Below, piece after piece: positions 10,572 to 19,564 of a stretch of 64,000 nucleotides of DNA. Position 1 is the first letter of the stretch. The number at the start of each line of letters is the position of its first letter. Origin of the DNA: Pyrenophora tritici-repentis (Eukaryota > Ascomycota > Dothideomycetes > Pleosporales > Pleosporaceae); assembly GCF_003171515.1 (NCBI RefSeq), contig NC_089390.1:1798001-1862000 (forward strand). The letters are read 5' to 3'. The position numbers and the translations under genes were made by a program. The notes beneath the pieces were generated by a model. That model was not told the origin of the DNA, ran no database searches, and saw only the letters and a program-made list of their open reading frames with translations.

Positions 10572-10970
10572 TCAACCACTCATGGCCGTGTCTTTGGTGG
10601 CCTTGGGTTCCACCTCTTCGGCCTTGCCGATCCAGAGCACATTGTTGCAGCGGATGAGCACTTGTCCGAGCGTTCCTGAGCTAACTCCGTTGACGAATTC
10701 CTCCGTGTTGGACAGCTGGATGTTCATGTAGAGGTCGACGGAGATGAGTCTGCCCTTGTACTCGGTTTCGCCCCACTTTAATCGGACAACGATGTCTTTG
10801 TCGACCCTAGACCGCGTTAGTTACGGGCTCGCTCGCAGGTGAGTGGTGAAAGAAGCTGAACGGGTGACGTACAAGCTCTGGAGGAGTGGTCGGGGATTGA
10901 AGGGTGCAACAGCCTGTACACGATTAGATGTGTATAACGATATAGCAGCATTTGTATAACTTACAGCCAT
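10572..10970 (-). CDS. SMX3: Small nuclear ribonucleoprotein SmF
   Basis: Three exons on the minus strand: 10965-10970, 10873-10913, 10572-10806; 93 residues. The first coding exon is only six bases (ATG GCT), followed by a GTAAGT donor. Introns are 51 and 66 nt. SmF is one of seven Sm proteins forming the ring on U1, U2, U4 and U5 snRNAs. Seen: the N-terminal '[14 protein letters not shown]', the Sm1 motif with '[19 protein letters not shown]', and the Sm2 motif '[11 protein letters not shown]'. These are near-diagnostic for SmF. A Fot1-like transposon now lies 333 bp upstream of the start. Confidence 0.95.
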
Positions 10971-11302
10971 GTTTGCGACACAAGCTACAAACTCGGTATA
11001 TGGGAAAGTGTGTTGCTGGAGGCGCAGCAGTGAGACTGGTGGTGGTATGGTCTGGTCGCGCCTGCAGCTTTGGAAAGTTGTCGGCAAAAGGTAATGCCGA
11101 TTGGCCAAGGGGCTTTACCGCGGGGAAGTCGCGCAGCCCTGATCAACCTCATATGGTAGTGCTAAATGTACCGTCGTGAAGTCTTTAGTTAGCATTTGTA
11201 GTTTGTGCTATACATTTCTCGAGCGTAGATATCTCTGTTACAAAAATATCTCAAGCATACCTGCCTCACTTCCCAATCTTTGAGAACACACAGAGTCGCA
11301 AC
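10971..11302. promoter_or_regulatory. SmF upstream region, left remnant of a shared promoter
   Basis: 332 bp between the SmF start and the target site of the transposon. Together with 13414-13638 it would have formed a divergent promoter of about 0.56 kb between SmF and the PPR gene before the insertion. No specific sites recognised. Confidence 0.5.
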
Positions 11303-11304
11303 TA

Positions 11305-11355
11305 ACGTGTCCGTGCGCGTGATGCGCGGATTCGCGTGATGCGCGGGGAACACCA
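11305..11355 (+). repeat. Left terminal inverted repeat of the Fot1-like element
   Basis: Matches the reverse complement of 13361-13411 over all 51 bases. It holds an internal direct repeat of a 13-base GC-rich unit, a likely transposase binding site. Confidence 0.95.
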
Positions 11356-11402
11356 AAACACGTCAAACCCCTTCACCTTCAACACACGTTAACTCCACCA
11401 AT

Positions 11403-13259
11403 ATGGACCCAATTCAAGCTGCGATTGAAGATATTGAAAATCTAGAGCCAGGAGAACAGTTCTCGTATACTAAAATTGCTGCTAAGCATGGTGTTGTGAG
11501 ATCTACGTTGACCCGAAGGCACCAGGGCCAGACAAGCTCAGAAAGAGACAAGAACTTCAACCAGCAGAAACTCAACCCACAACAAGAGCTAGAGCTTGTG
11601 AGATATATCGAAAAGCTCACAAAGCGAGGCATTCCTCCTACACGAGAGATGATCAGGAATTTCTCATCAGAAGTAGCCCATCAGCAGCTCAGCGAGAGCT
11701 GGGTTACTCGCTTCATCAACCGACACGAGATCCATCTCATCTCAAAGTGGACCAGCGCCATGGATCGTACGCGCCACCTGGCTGATTCTGAGTCAAAGTA
11801 TAGACTCTACTTCGAGCTGCTGCATCGAAAGATCACCGAATATCACCTAGAGGCTCGAGATATATACAATATGGATGAGAAGGGCTTCTTAATTGGCTTG
11901 ATAGGCAGAAGTAAGAGGATATTCAGCAGGCGTCAATGGGAGAAGAAGGAGGTTCGAGCATCTCTCCAGGATGGATCACGCGAGTTTCTGACAGTCCTGG
12001 CCTGCTGCTGCGCTGATGGGAGCTCGCTGCCTCCAGCCCTTATCTACGCAGCTAAAAATGGAGCTATACGATCGAGTTGGGTAGAAGATATCAAGGCAGG
12101 AGAACATGAGGTCTTTGTCTCATCATCTCCAACAGGCTGGTCAAATGATAACGTAGGCCTAGCTTGGCTGGAGCAGGTGTTTGATCGCTCTACAAAGCAA
12201 CGATCAGGTAGATGGAGATTGCTCATCCTTGATGGCCATGGATCTCACCTCACGATGGAGTTTATTAAGTACTGCGATCGCCATAGGATCCTCCTCATGA
12301 TCCTTCCTCCCCATTCGACCCATACGCTCCAGCCGCTAGATGTAGTGCTGTTCAAGCCACTCTCTCAAGCCTACTCTAACGAGCTCACTAACCATCTCCA
12401 TAAGGCTCAAGGCCTTATTCCAATCAAGAAAGGGGACTTCTTCCCGCTCTTCTGGAGCGCCTGGATATCCTCCTTCACAGAGAGCCTCATATTGAAGGCC
12501 TTCGAAGCCACTGGGATCTGGCCGATGGATGCCAACGTTATCCTTCGTAGATTTGCTAGCACGCCAGAAGCTGAGAGAAGCTCATCGTCAGGGCTCTCTG
12601 ATCATGACTGGAGAAAGCTCGATCGGCTAGTACGAGCTGCTGTTAATGATAGCCATCAGTATGAGGCAAGAAAGCTGCGCTCAAGCGTTCACCATCTCTC
12701 TGTGCAGTATGAGCTTTTAAAGCATGAGAACGAGGGCTTAAAGGAGGCTCTTCAACATAAAAAGAAGCACAGGAAGAAGGGCAAAGCTCTTGACCTTCAA
12801 CAGCGCCAGGAGTATCACGGTGGCTCTGTCTTCTGGTCTCCTCGCAAGCTGCGTGAGGCTCGAGCTAGAGAAGCAGTACGGGAGCGAGATGAGACGGAGG
12901 AGAAACTCCAAAAAGCACGGTCCAAGAAGCAGCGCGAGGAGGCTCGACTGCAGCGTCAAGATGAGCTCGAGGAGAGGCGTGTGGAGAGGCAGAGACTCAA
13001 GGAGATGAGGGAGCTTGAGCGAGCTGAGAAAGCAGCTGAACGCGCGCGCCAGAAGGAGGAGAGAGACGCTGCTAAAGCTATACAACTACCCCAAAAGGGA
13101 AAGAGGAGAGCTTCAGCAGCTACCTCATCGAACAACAAGCGTCAAAAACGCGTTGAGGCTGCTCGCGCTGGTGCTCAAGTTCAAGAAGAGCCTCCAGCTC
13201 CTCCATCAAAGCTCACATCACGTGGCCGCAACGTCAACCTCCCATCAAAATATAGATAG
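11403..13259 (+). CDS. Pogo/Fot1-family DDE transposase
   Basis: One exon, 618 residues, 47 bp inside the left TIR. N-terminal helix-turn-helix (residues ~10-40, 'FSYTKIAAKHGVVRSTLTRR') and a CENP-B/Tc5-type HTH (~55-110, ending 'WVTRFINRHEIHL'). DDE catalytic domain: first Asp in 'YNMDEKGF' (D158), second in 'LLILDGHGSH' (D277), third in 'HTLQPLDVVLF' (D313), a DD35D spacing typical of pogo/Fot1. The last 170 residues are a highly charged coiled coil with Arg/Glu repeats and Lys-Arg patches likely to serve nuclear entry. No stop or frameshift, so it is probably functional. Confidence 0.95.
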   Translation: MDPIQAAIEDIENLEPGEQFSYTKIAAKHGVVRSTLTRRHQGQTSSERDKNFNQQKLNPQQELELVRYIEKLTKRGIPPTREMIRNFSSEVAHQQLSESWVTRFINRHEIHLISKWTSAMDRTRHLADSESKYRLYFELLHRKITEYHLEARDIYNMDEKGFLIGLIGRSKRIFSRRQWEKKEVRASLQDGSREFLTVLACCCADGSSLPPALIYAAKNGAIRSSWVEDIKAGEHEVFVSSSPTGWSNDNVGLAWLEQVFDRSTKQRSGRWRLLILDGHGSHLTMEFIKYCDRHRILLMILPPHSTHTLQPLDVVLFKPLSQAYSNELTNHLHKAQGLIPIKKGDFFPLFWSAWISSFTESLILKAFEATGIWPMDANVILRRFASTPEAERSSSSGLSDHDWRKLDRLVRAAVNDSHQYEARKLRSSVHHLSVQYELLKHENEGLKEALQHKKKHRKKGKALDLQQRQEYHGGSVFWSPRKLREARAREAVRERDETEEKLQKARSKKQREEARLQRQDELEERRVERQRLKEMRELERAEKAAERARQKEERDAAKAIQLPQKGKRRASAATSSNNKRQKRVEAARAGAQVQEEPPAPPSKLTSRGRNVNLPSKYR

Positions 13260-13360
13260 TACAAGTTGATCGCAAGCATCTAATTACTCCCCCTCTATAA
13301 ATTCGTATAATAACAGCTTATATACGTGGCTTAATAGCTTCATTTTTGAAGTAGTGGATA

Positions 13361-13411
13361 TGGTGTTCCCCGCGCATCACGCGAATCCGCGCATCACGCG
13401 CACGGACACGT
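13361..13411 (-). repeat. Right terminal inverted repeat of the Fot1-like element
   Basis: Perfect inverted copy of 11305-11355, followed by the TA target duplicate at 13412-13413. Confidence 0.95.
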
Positions 13412-13638
13412 TAGTTAGCGGACGCGCTAAGATTTTATTCATATCTGCATATCATCCACCCACGAACTGCAGAGCACTAGGTCGATATCGCACGCGAACA
13501 GAGAATCACCCACGCCGTACCATCGCAGCTTGATCTGCACATAGCCTTGCGCCTGCCACGCTGCGCTACCTCGCCCCGCCGCTTGCGACGCGGTCTTTCG
13601 TCGCCCCGCCGCTTCTCGCACAGCATGCTCCGGTAGCG

Positions 13639-15630
13639 ATGCTAGCCATCTGGTCCCGGGCAATATCTAACCCGGGTACCTGCAGATGCATATCATGTGT
13701 ATCCAGTTCTTCCGCGCTCGTCAGACGAGGTGGTCGCACCAAGCTTCGCGGGACATGGCCACTCGGCGCACCCACTTCGACCTTTGTGTACACGGCCATA
13801 TTCGCTGTAGGGCTATCCGTTGATGCAAAATCAAAGGCCATTAGGAACAAACAATGGGAAGAAGCATTTGCGCGTCTAAACAATGCTAGAGACAATTGTG
13901 TCCCGGCCAAGAAACCGGAAGAGGTCAATGGTGGTTACAACCCTGATATAAGACAGGGCCTATCATTCGAAGACCTTCCCGAAGACTTCGATTGGGGAGC
14001 CTTCGAAAGAATTGTAGGTATGGAATTGGTCGACGATCAAGTGTTGCAAACGCAAGAGGTCCAGTCGCAACTCCGTGACTACGCGACAATGGACTGGGAA
14101 GACCTACGCTACGATTCAAGGTTCCCAGGCATTCCCCCACTTGAATGGCCAGCCAACACTGGACCCGATTTGATTCTTTACAACCTCCCGCCCCAGTCCT
14201 TGTGGGCTCCAGACACACAACGCCTCAATGCAATAAGGAGGCGACACACGTGGAAAAAGCTGGCCATACAAGAACTTGCGACTTGTTTCTTGATACATGA
14301 GCTCTTGTACTTGGCCAAAGTTTCTCGCCATGCAAAATCTGCAAGGAGTGAACTCGAAAAACTGGCGCCGCAAATTCTTGAAGTCAGTTCTCAAACCGAA
14401 GATCAATACAAGGAAGCGCGCTTCGAGATACTGCAGGCCCTACGTGTTGTCAGCAACACCCCCGTGGATAGCTCTCCTGAGAAGATCGCTGATGCCCGGA
14501 AATATGCGGGCCACCGGGCCATACCACACTATTATCAGGATGCTGATGGCGACTTCTATGCCATCACAAAGCAGATGAATGATGGCCTCAAGACATTACT
14601 GCGGGACGTACCCCGTGGCAACGCGAAAGAAGAATCCATCATGATTGCAAAGATCTGCCACAATCTCCTCATCTCGTCAGCCTCTCCCGATCTACAGACG
14701 TTCAATACGTTACTGGTTGGCTTCAGGCACTGGCGTCGCCGGGAACTGATAGATCGTGTCATTGCTGCCTTCTACGTTAACAAGATCCGACCCAACGAGA
14801 TTACATGTCGCGAGATACTCAACCACTATGCCCATGTTGTACGCCCTGAATCCTTTTCGCGCTTCGTAGCTAGGATGAGAGGCGTAGGTGAAACGCTCAT
14901 GCTCGCAAACCCGAACATATCGGTCAACGAAGCTAGTCAGGACCGACTAGTGCGAGCCAACAATGAAAAGATATATCAGAAGGTATACCCAACGCCTATG
15001 GTGTTTGACGCCCTGATTCGCGGCGTCATGAGATTTGCAGGCTTCGAGCGAGCACTGGACATCTACTACGAGATGAAGGCAGACGGCTGGGGTCTCGAGG
15101 TTCAGAGTCTAACTAGGCTGTTGAAAGACTGTATTCGCCGTGTTGATTGGGAAGGTGGTCTATACGTCTGGGAAGAAATCAACAGCATGGGGTCGAGAGC
15201 CAAATATCGCGACATGGCCGACGCATATACTCACATGCTTAGCTTATGTTCAATCAGCAACAAGACTGTTGCATTCAATCAGATCCTGAGCGATATCGGC
15301 AGGCGAGGCTTCGATGTCAAGTCTATCATCGACGCTGCTACGGAGCTTACACGAGTGCAAGAGAACAAAAAGGTCTACCTAGCTCCAGCTTGGGCCGCAG
15401 ACAACATGCTGATCGCTGTATCTGACTACATCCACGATGCTAAGCCAGATGAGCCTGCCGTTGTATCCGAGCTTCCAGAAGATCCAGACACAATGTTCTC
15501 GCAGCACCATCCTGATCCTATCGACGATATTGAAAATAGCACATCCGACCACGTAAAGGACAACAAAGACGCATGGGCATCATGGCTGGAACACGAGCTT
15601 GGAGGCAAGCCTAAAGACCCTAAACCCTGA
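13639..15630 (+). CDS. Mitochondrial pentatricopeptide-repeat (PPR) protein
   Basis: A single exon of 663 residues. The N-terminus is Arg/Ser-rich without acidic residues for the first ~40 positions, fitting a mitochondrial targeting peptide. Helical-hairpin PPR units are visible in the C-terminal half: 'DLQTFNTLLVGFRHWRRREL', 'VFDALIRGVMRFAGFERALD', 'EVQSLTRLLKDCIRRVDWEG', 'YTHMLSLCSISNKTVAFNQI'. Such proteins bind mitochondrial RNAs to aid processing, stability or translation; the target is unknown. A three-codon upstream ORF (ATG CTC CGG TAG, 13625-13636) ends two bases before the start. The Fot1-like transposon ends only 226 bp upstream, so the promoter may be altered. Confidence 0.85.
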   Translation: MLAIWSRAISNPGTCRCISCVSSSSALVRRGGRTKLRGTWPLGAPTSTFVYTAIFAVGLSVDAKSKAIRNKQWEEAFARLNNARDNCVPAKKPEEVNGGYNPDIRQGLSFEDLPEDFDWGAFERIVGMELVDDQVLQTQEVQSQLRDYATMDWEDLRYDSRFPGIPPLEWPANTGPDLILYNLPPQSLWAPDTQRLNAIRRRHTWKKLAIQELATCFLIHELLYLAKVSRHAKSARSELEKLAPQILEVSSQTEDQYKEARFEILQALRVVSNTPVDSSPEKIADARKYAGHRAIPHYYQDADGDFYAITKQMNDGLKTLLRDVPRGNAKEESIMIAKICHNLLISSASPDLQTFNTLLVGFRHWRRRELIDRVIAAFYVNKIRPNEITCREILNHYAHVVRPESFSRFVARMRGVGETLMLANPNISVNEASQDRLVRANNEKIYQKVYPTPMVFDALIRGVMRFAGFERALDIYYEMKADGWGLEVQSLTRLLKDCIRRVDWEGGLYVWEEINSMGSRAKYRDMADAYTHMLSLCSISNKTVAFNQILSDIGRRGFDVKSIIDAATELTRVQENKKVYLAPAWAADNMLIAVSDYIHDAKPDEPAVVSELPEDPDTMFSQHHPDPIDDIENSTSDHVKDNKDAWASWLEHELGGKPKDPKP

Positions 15631-17339
15631 CGCGATTACTATTTATAGATTACGACTGTTTACCTTGTATACTACTGTACATATTAGAGTACCAAAACGG
15701 CGTTCGAGAGCGCGAAACGGCTATCACTAGCTGATGTAGGATATGGTCACGAATTCGGCTTTTGTTGACGTTTTCTTCGACTACATTCATGCCGGCGAAC
15801 AGTTGCATCACGCACGACTATGATCAAAGAATGCGACGGTCAGCAGGTCTCCATCATTCGAATGTGTGGTTTTATGACGAGTTGCTACCAAACAATGCCA
15901 CCGTTTTCTCTATCACAGGCTGTGACGCCAAGCGACGTTTCGCTGTGCTGCTCGTTTATTTAAATTAGATGATGCATCTCAATCTGGCTTCTCGCTTCTG
16001 CACGTCTCGTCAACAACACAAGTACTGCGACCGGGATCATGGTTTATGAAGTCCATTTTGCGTTATCACACGTTAGTTTCAGCAGTGTTTTCAAGCATCG
16101 TGCTGCTGACTGTTCGGCTGACAGTACCTCCTTAGTTGCATGTCACAGACACTAACTCCTGGAGCCATATTGACTGACAATACATACACTTCATCCATCA
16201 GTGTCAGTACTTTCTCAGCCACTAATTTCATGCAAACATACCACATACTCCGCTCATACGCACCAGCGCGAAAGCCCAGAAAACTTAACCTCTGCCTGAG
16301 CCTTTTGTGGCGTACGCGAAAATGAACGTTTGCACTATGGAGATCATATCACCGGGTCTCTATAACGACAGGGATGACTTCTCCCGTACCTCATGGCCAT
16401 GAACGCACGGCTATCTTTCCCCACTTTTTCTCGTACCATGGGCTGGTTCTAGTCTGTGCGGTAGACTGTTTACCCTGGCTGGCGAGCTGAAGAGTTAGAT
16501 GGGAGTTGGTAGTATGCAGTTAGTGTACATGCCTCTGGTTTGGAGTTGGGGTTAGGGAGACGCACAACATGGGTGTGGTATGTGCGTAGTACTTGCATGA
16601 GAACTTGAGGGAACATCTCGGGACGAACGGGTATAGTGGTTGGACTATATGGGAAAAGATGGAGTGATTCCAAGTTAGAGGAGATCTTGATGGTAACATG
16701 GACCAACTGTCATTGTCTTGCCACACTTTTCGTATCTCAATCATCGTATGCAGACGTCCCTTCCTGCAAAGTGACCGTCAGATGCCTGACAGATAGATTG
16801 ATGTGTGTGCTACACCATAACAGAAAAATTATATCAGGAGCAAGCCCCATATCGCATACAATAACCCGACATAAACCCTAAGACAACCAAGCAAGTAGCC
16901 CAAAACCCAAACCGCCAGCACCCAGCCACTCCAGGCCATCGTATCTCTTAATCACCTCTATCCGAGGTCCTCAATCTACGCTCAAGACTTTCCTTAAATG
17001 GCTGGTGAGGAAGAAAACGAGGTTTCTCATGCAGCGGCGCTACAACCCAAAACAGACATCTCACAGTTTACCCAGATTACCGGCATTTGGTCACATACGA
17101 GAGGCCTCGAACCACCCATGGCTGTTTGCGTACATGTGGCAAAAGAGTGTGTCTTTTTGAAGAAAGTTTGGTTCGAGTGATGCGTGCGTGGGTATATATG
17201 AGGCGTGTATATTACTGCTGCTGGCTGCTGTTACTGCTGGATCTATCCTCTACCTAAGACCCTGATATCCCTCAACTCCTTCTCTATACTTTTTAAGATT
17301 CTACGCCAAGAAGACTGAAGACCAGAGTCTACAACGAAG
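15631..17339. other. Intergenic region, no gene seen
   Basis: About 1.7 kb. Only short frames without recognisable domains. A TATA-like TATATAT at 17193-17199 lies about 140 bp upstream of the next gene and could belong to its promoter. Confidence 0.5.
17193..17199 (+). promoter_or_regulatory. TATA-like element upstream of the repeat-peptide gene
   Basis: TATATAT 141 bp before the ATG at 17340. Position and sequence fit a TATA box with a leader of about 100 nt. Weak evidence on its own. Confidence 0.35.
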
Positions 17340-17910
17340 ATGCAGTACAGACTCATCTCTACCATGGCCGCTAGTGCCTTCCTCGCCATCACCACTGCCG
17401 CCCCAATCCCTTCATCTTCGGTTTGTCCTTACCTTTCCCCATCTCAACACCAACATCTACTAACACAAGCCACAGACCCCAAATCTACCAGTCGACTCCA
17501 TCGAGCTGGGTAAACCCAACTCTGTGATTGCCTGGGGCAAACGCGACACGACAGAGAAAGACACCTTCACTCTCGGCAAACCCAAAACCGTAATCACATG
17601 GGAAAGAGATACTAACACCGCCGACCCAGCGAACACGATTGATCTGGGTAAACCTAGTAGTGAGATTAGCTGGGTGAAGAGGGACACGACGACCGTAACC
17701 ACGGACCCAAACACCATCGACCTGGGGAAGCCCAGTTCGGGAGTTACGTGGGGGAAGCGCGACACTACTAGCACTACCACAGACCCAAACACCATCGATC
17801 TAGGTAAACCTAGTTCGGGTGTCACCTGGGGAAAGAGCAAGCGGGATGAATCGCCCAACCCGGATGAGATTGGTATTGGGGCACCGGACTCTGAGACTAC
17901 GTGGGGTTGA
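17340..17910 (+). CDS. Secreted repeat-peptide precursor with Kex2 (KR) sites
   Basis: Two exons, 17340-17420 and 17476-17910 (intron 55 nt, with a CTAAC branch site), 171 residues. Residues 1-21 form a signal peptide (MQYRLISTMAASAFLAITTA). The rest is six related units of 20-28 residues, five ending at a basic site: KR at 49-50, ER at 70-71, KR at 95-96, 121-122 and 149-150; the last unit runs to the stop. Each unit carries a core of the form L-G-K-P-x-[ST]-x-[VIT]-x-W, best seen in 'IDLGKPSSGVTWGKR'. Units 3-5 are joined by Thr/Asp/Pro linkers. This is the layout of kexin-processed repeat proteins, which release several near-identical peptides in the Golgi. There is no Cys and no Tyr in the cores. 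The role (signal, effector, pheromone-like) is unknown. Confidence 0.88.
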
Positions 17911-18409
17911 AAGTGTGTGGCTGATGGAGTATAGAGATCAGAGCCATTTCCCTTGTATTGTCATGTCCAAGTAGTTGTATATTGTGGGGTAGAAGTTTCC
18001 AATATCTGTCGCTACTATAGTTGTTGCGTGGGAAAATGCGATATCCGAGGGTTTTAGTTTAGGTACCAAATACAGTCTCATGTGATTTTTTCTTGAGAAA
18101 TGGACTTCCGAGTGCGTAAGTGAGGGAGAAGATGATGGTTGGAGTGGGATGTATCCCATCCGCCTACCTCACCGTGCAGCGTGTAACATTAACAACATGT
18201 CCTTCCTCAAAGACTAGTTTGATAATATATACAATCCTGTCCTTTACGAACGCATTCATTCCCACTCTTTCCATTGGTATGCCTACCAGCCTGTGCATTC
18301 TGTTCGGGTAGGAGACCTCGAACACGATATTCCCACCTCGCTTGCGAGCGCAGACGCAGCATCTTGTGCATTCATCCAGACCGCGCATTTAGTCGGTGCT
18401 CTAAGGCGT
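17911..18409. other. Convergent 3' intergenic region
   Basis: About 0.5 kb between the stops of the repeat-peptide gene and the DUF866 gene. Nothing recognised beyond likely 3' UTR sequence. Confidence 0.5.
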
Positions 18410-19016
18410 CTATGCGCGACGAATCTCCCACTCCACATTTGTGATGCTAACCTCTTCTCCCGCCTTCTCATCATAATCATACCACTCCCCATCCGGCAGC
18501 TCGATTCCGGAGAATTTCGTTCCGGACTCAATGCCTGTGGCCAAAAACTCCCCTTCAGCTTTAAACTCGACAAACTCTAAGCCTCTGCAGTCAAACTCGA
18601 GGATGTTAACTTTCTTGGGGGGGTCGCTTTGTGGGTACGAAGTAGGCGCTGCTTTGATATTCGCGGAATGCTCTCTCTGTTGGGTAGGGTTGGTCAGTAT
18701 GGGGTCTCGGTAAACGGGGAAAGGGGGGAGAAGAGACCTTACAGTTCTTACACCTCCAGACAAAGTTTGCCTCGCCTTTGCTGCCGCTTTGCTCGTTTTG
18801 CTCAAAGCGGTTGACGGAGACGGGGTTGGGATGAGTTTCGCGGCATGATGTGCATTGGACTTTGAAGGTGTAGAAGAAGGGCGCGTCTTCGGTGTCGGCG
18901 GGGCGGAGGTCTGTTACGCTGGGAAGGCGTGTTAGTTGCATGTGGTATGGGAGCATGGGCTGTTATGGAGCGCGTTACCCGTTGAGCTCGGCTTTCAATG
19001 CTAGTGCTAGTACCAT
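18410..19016 (-). CDS. CXXC-motif zinc-binding protein (DUF866/CZIB)
   Basis: Three exons on the minus strand: 18979-19016, 18738-18918, 18410-18676; 161 residues, the usual family size. Starts MVLALALKAELNG. Two zinc-binding CXXC pairs are visible, 'QCTSCRE' and 'RCKNCKRE', about 33 residues apart, followed by the beta-rich half 'VNILEFDCRGLEFVEF' and the C-terminal 'WYDYDEKAGEEVSITNVEWE'. The family is conserved from yeast to human; its biochemical role is poorly known. Intron 2 has an unusual GTCTCT donor; nearby GTAAG donors would create a stop when joined, so the weak donor is the only in-frame solution I find. Confidence 0.9.
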
Positions 19017-19564
19017 GTTGACTGCGTGGCCAGGGCTGGATGTCAGATTTGGGGAAACTGAAACTGGTTGATGCTGCTGCTTTCGCGATCGGATGCGCCC
19101 CGCCCCCACTAGCTCTGGTCCAGGGCACGTCCAAAGGTTCGCTGTTGTGCTAGTCTGGAATAGGAAAGGCGGTTACACTCTACCTATTTGGTCTGAACTT
19201 TCAGATAACTTCTCAAGATTCACAGCTTAAGGAACGTTGCTTCTTTTCCTCTGATATAATATTTTCAACTGCATCATCGCCAGAACCCTTTTCCACGTCT
19301 GCAATTGAACCTGGGATCAGGACACCGAACTACAACATTTATCCTACGAGCAAACTTCGTCCTGGACACTCCTTGATCACTCCTATCAACTCCTCACACA
19401 AAGGAGCCTCATAGAAAATCAATCTATCAAAACCGGACACCGTATTAATCGTTTTAGCCCAGCAGTATTTGCATACTCGAACAAACCGGACGAAAAACTT
19501 ATTCCCAAAACCCTTCACCGCCTCCCACCCATCAACCCCATCCACCCCATCCTCATCCCCCAAG
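19017..19564. promoter_or_regulatory. Divergent promoter region
   Basis: About 550 bp separate the starts of the minus-strand CXXC zinc protein and the plus-strand split-barrel protein, so it should contain both promoters. No known factor site picked out. Confidence 0.5.

Larger units (their letters stand above)
11305..13411 (+). mobile_element. Complete Fot1/pogo-like DNA transposon with 51-bp TIRs
   Basis: A 2107-bp element with perfect 51-bp terminal inverted repeats (11305-11355 and 13361-13411), flanked by TA at 11303-11304 and 13412-13413, the target duplication expected of Tc1/mariner/pogo elements. Each TIR contains two copies of GCGTGATGCGCGG separated by ATTC or similar. The flanks read aac-TA and TA-gtt, so the empty site was the palindrome aacTAgtt. 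Identical TIRs, intact transposase and no sign of C-to-T decay suggest a recent insertion that escaped RIP. This is seen directly; the family follows from transposase and TSD. Confidence 0.95.

Noticed and set aside
17340..17910. RiPP biosynthetic cluster around the repeat peptide
   Set aside because: No DUF3328/UstY-like, tyrosinase or methyltransferase gene is adjacent, and the cores lack Tyr and Cys. Only a kexin-processed precursor can be supported.
17340..17910. Alpha-pheromone precursor
   Set aside because: The repeat cores do not show the Trp-Cys...Cys-Trp or similar pheromone pattern and no STE13-type spacer is clear.
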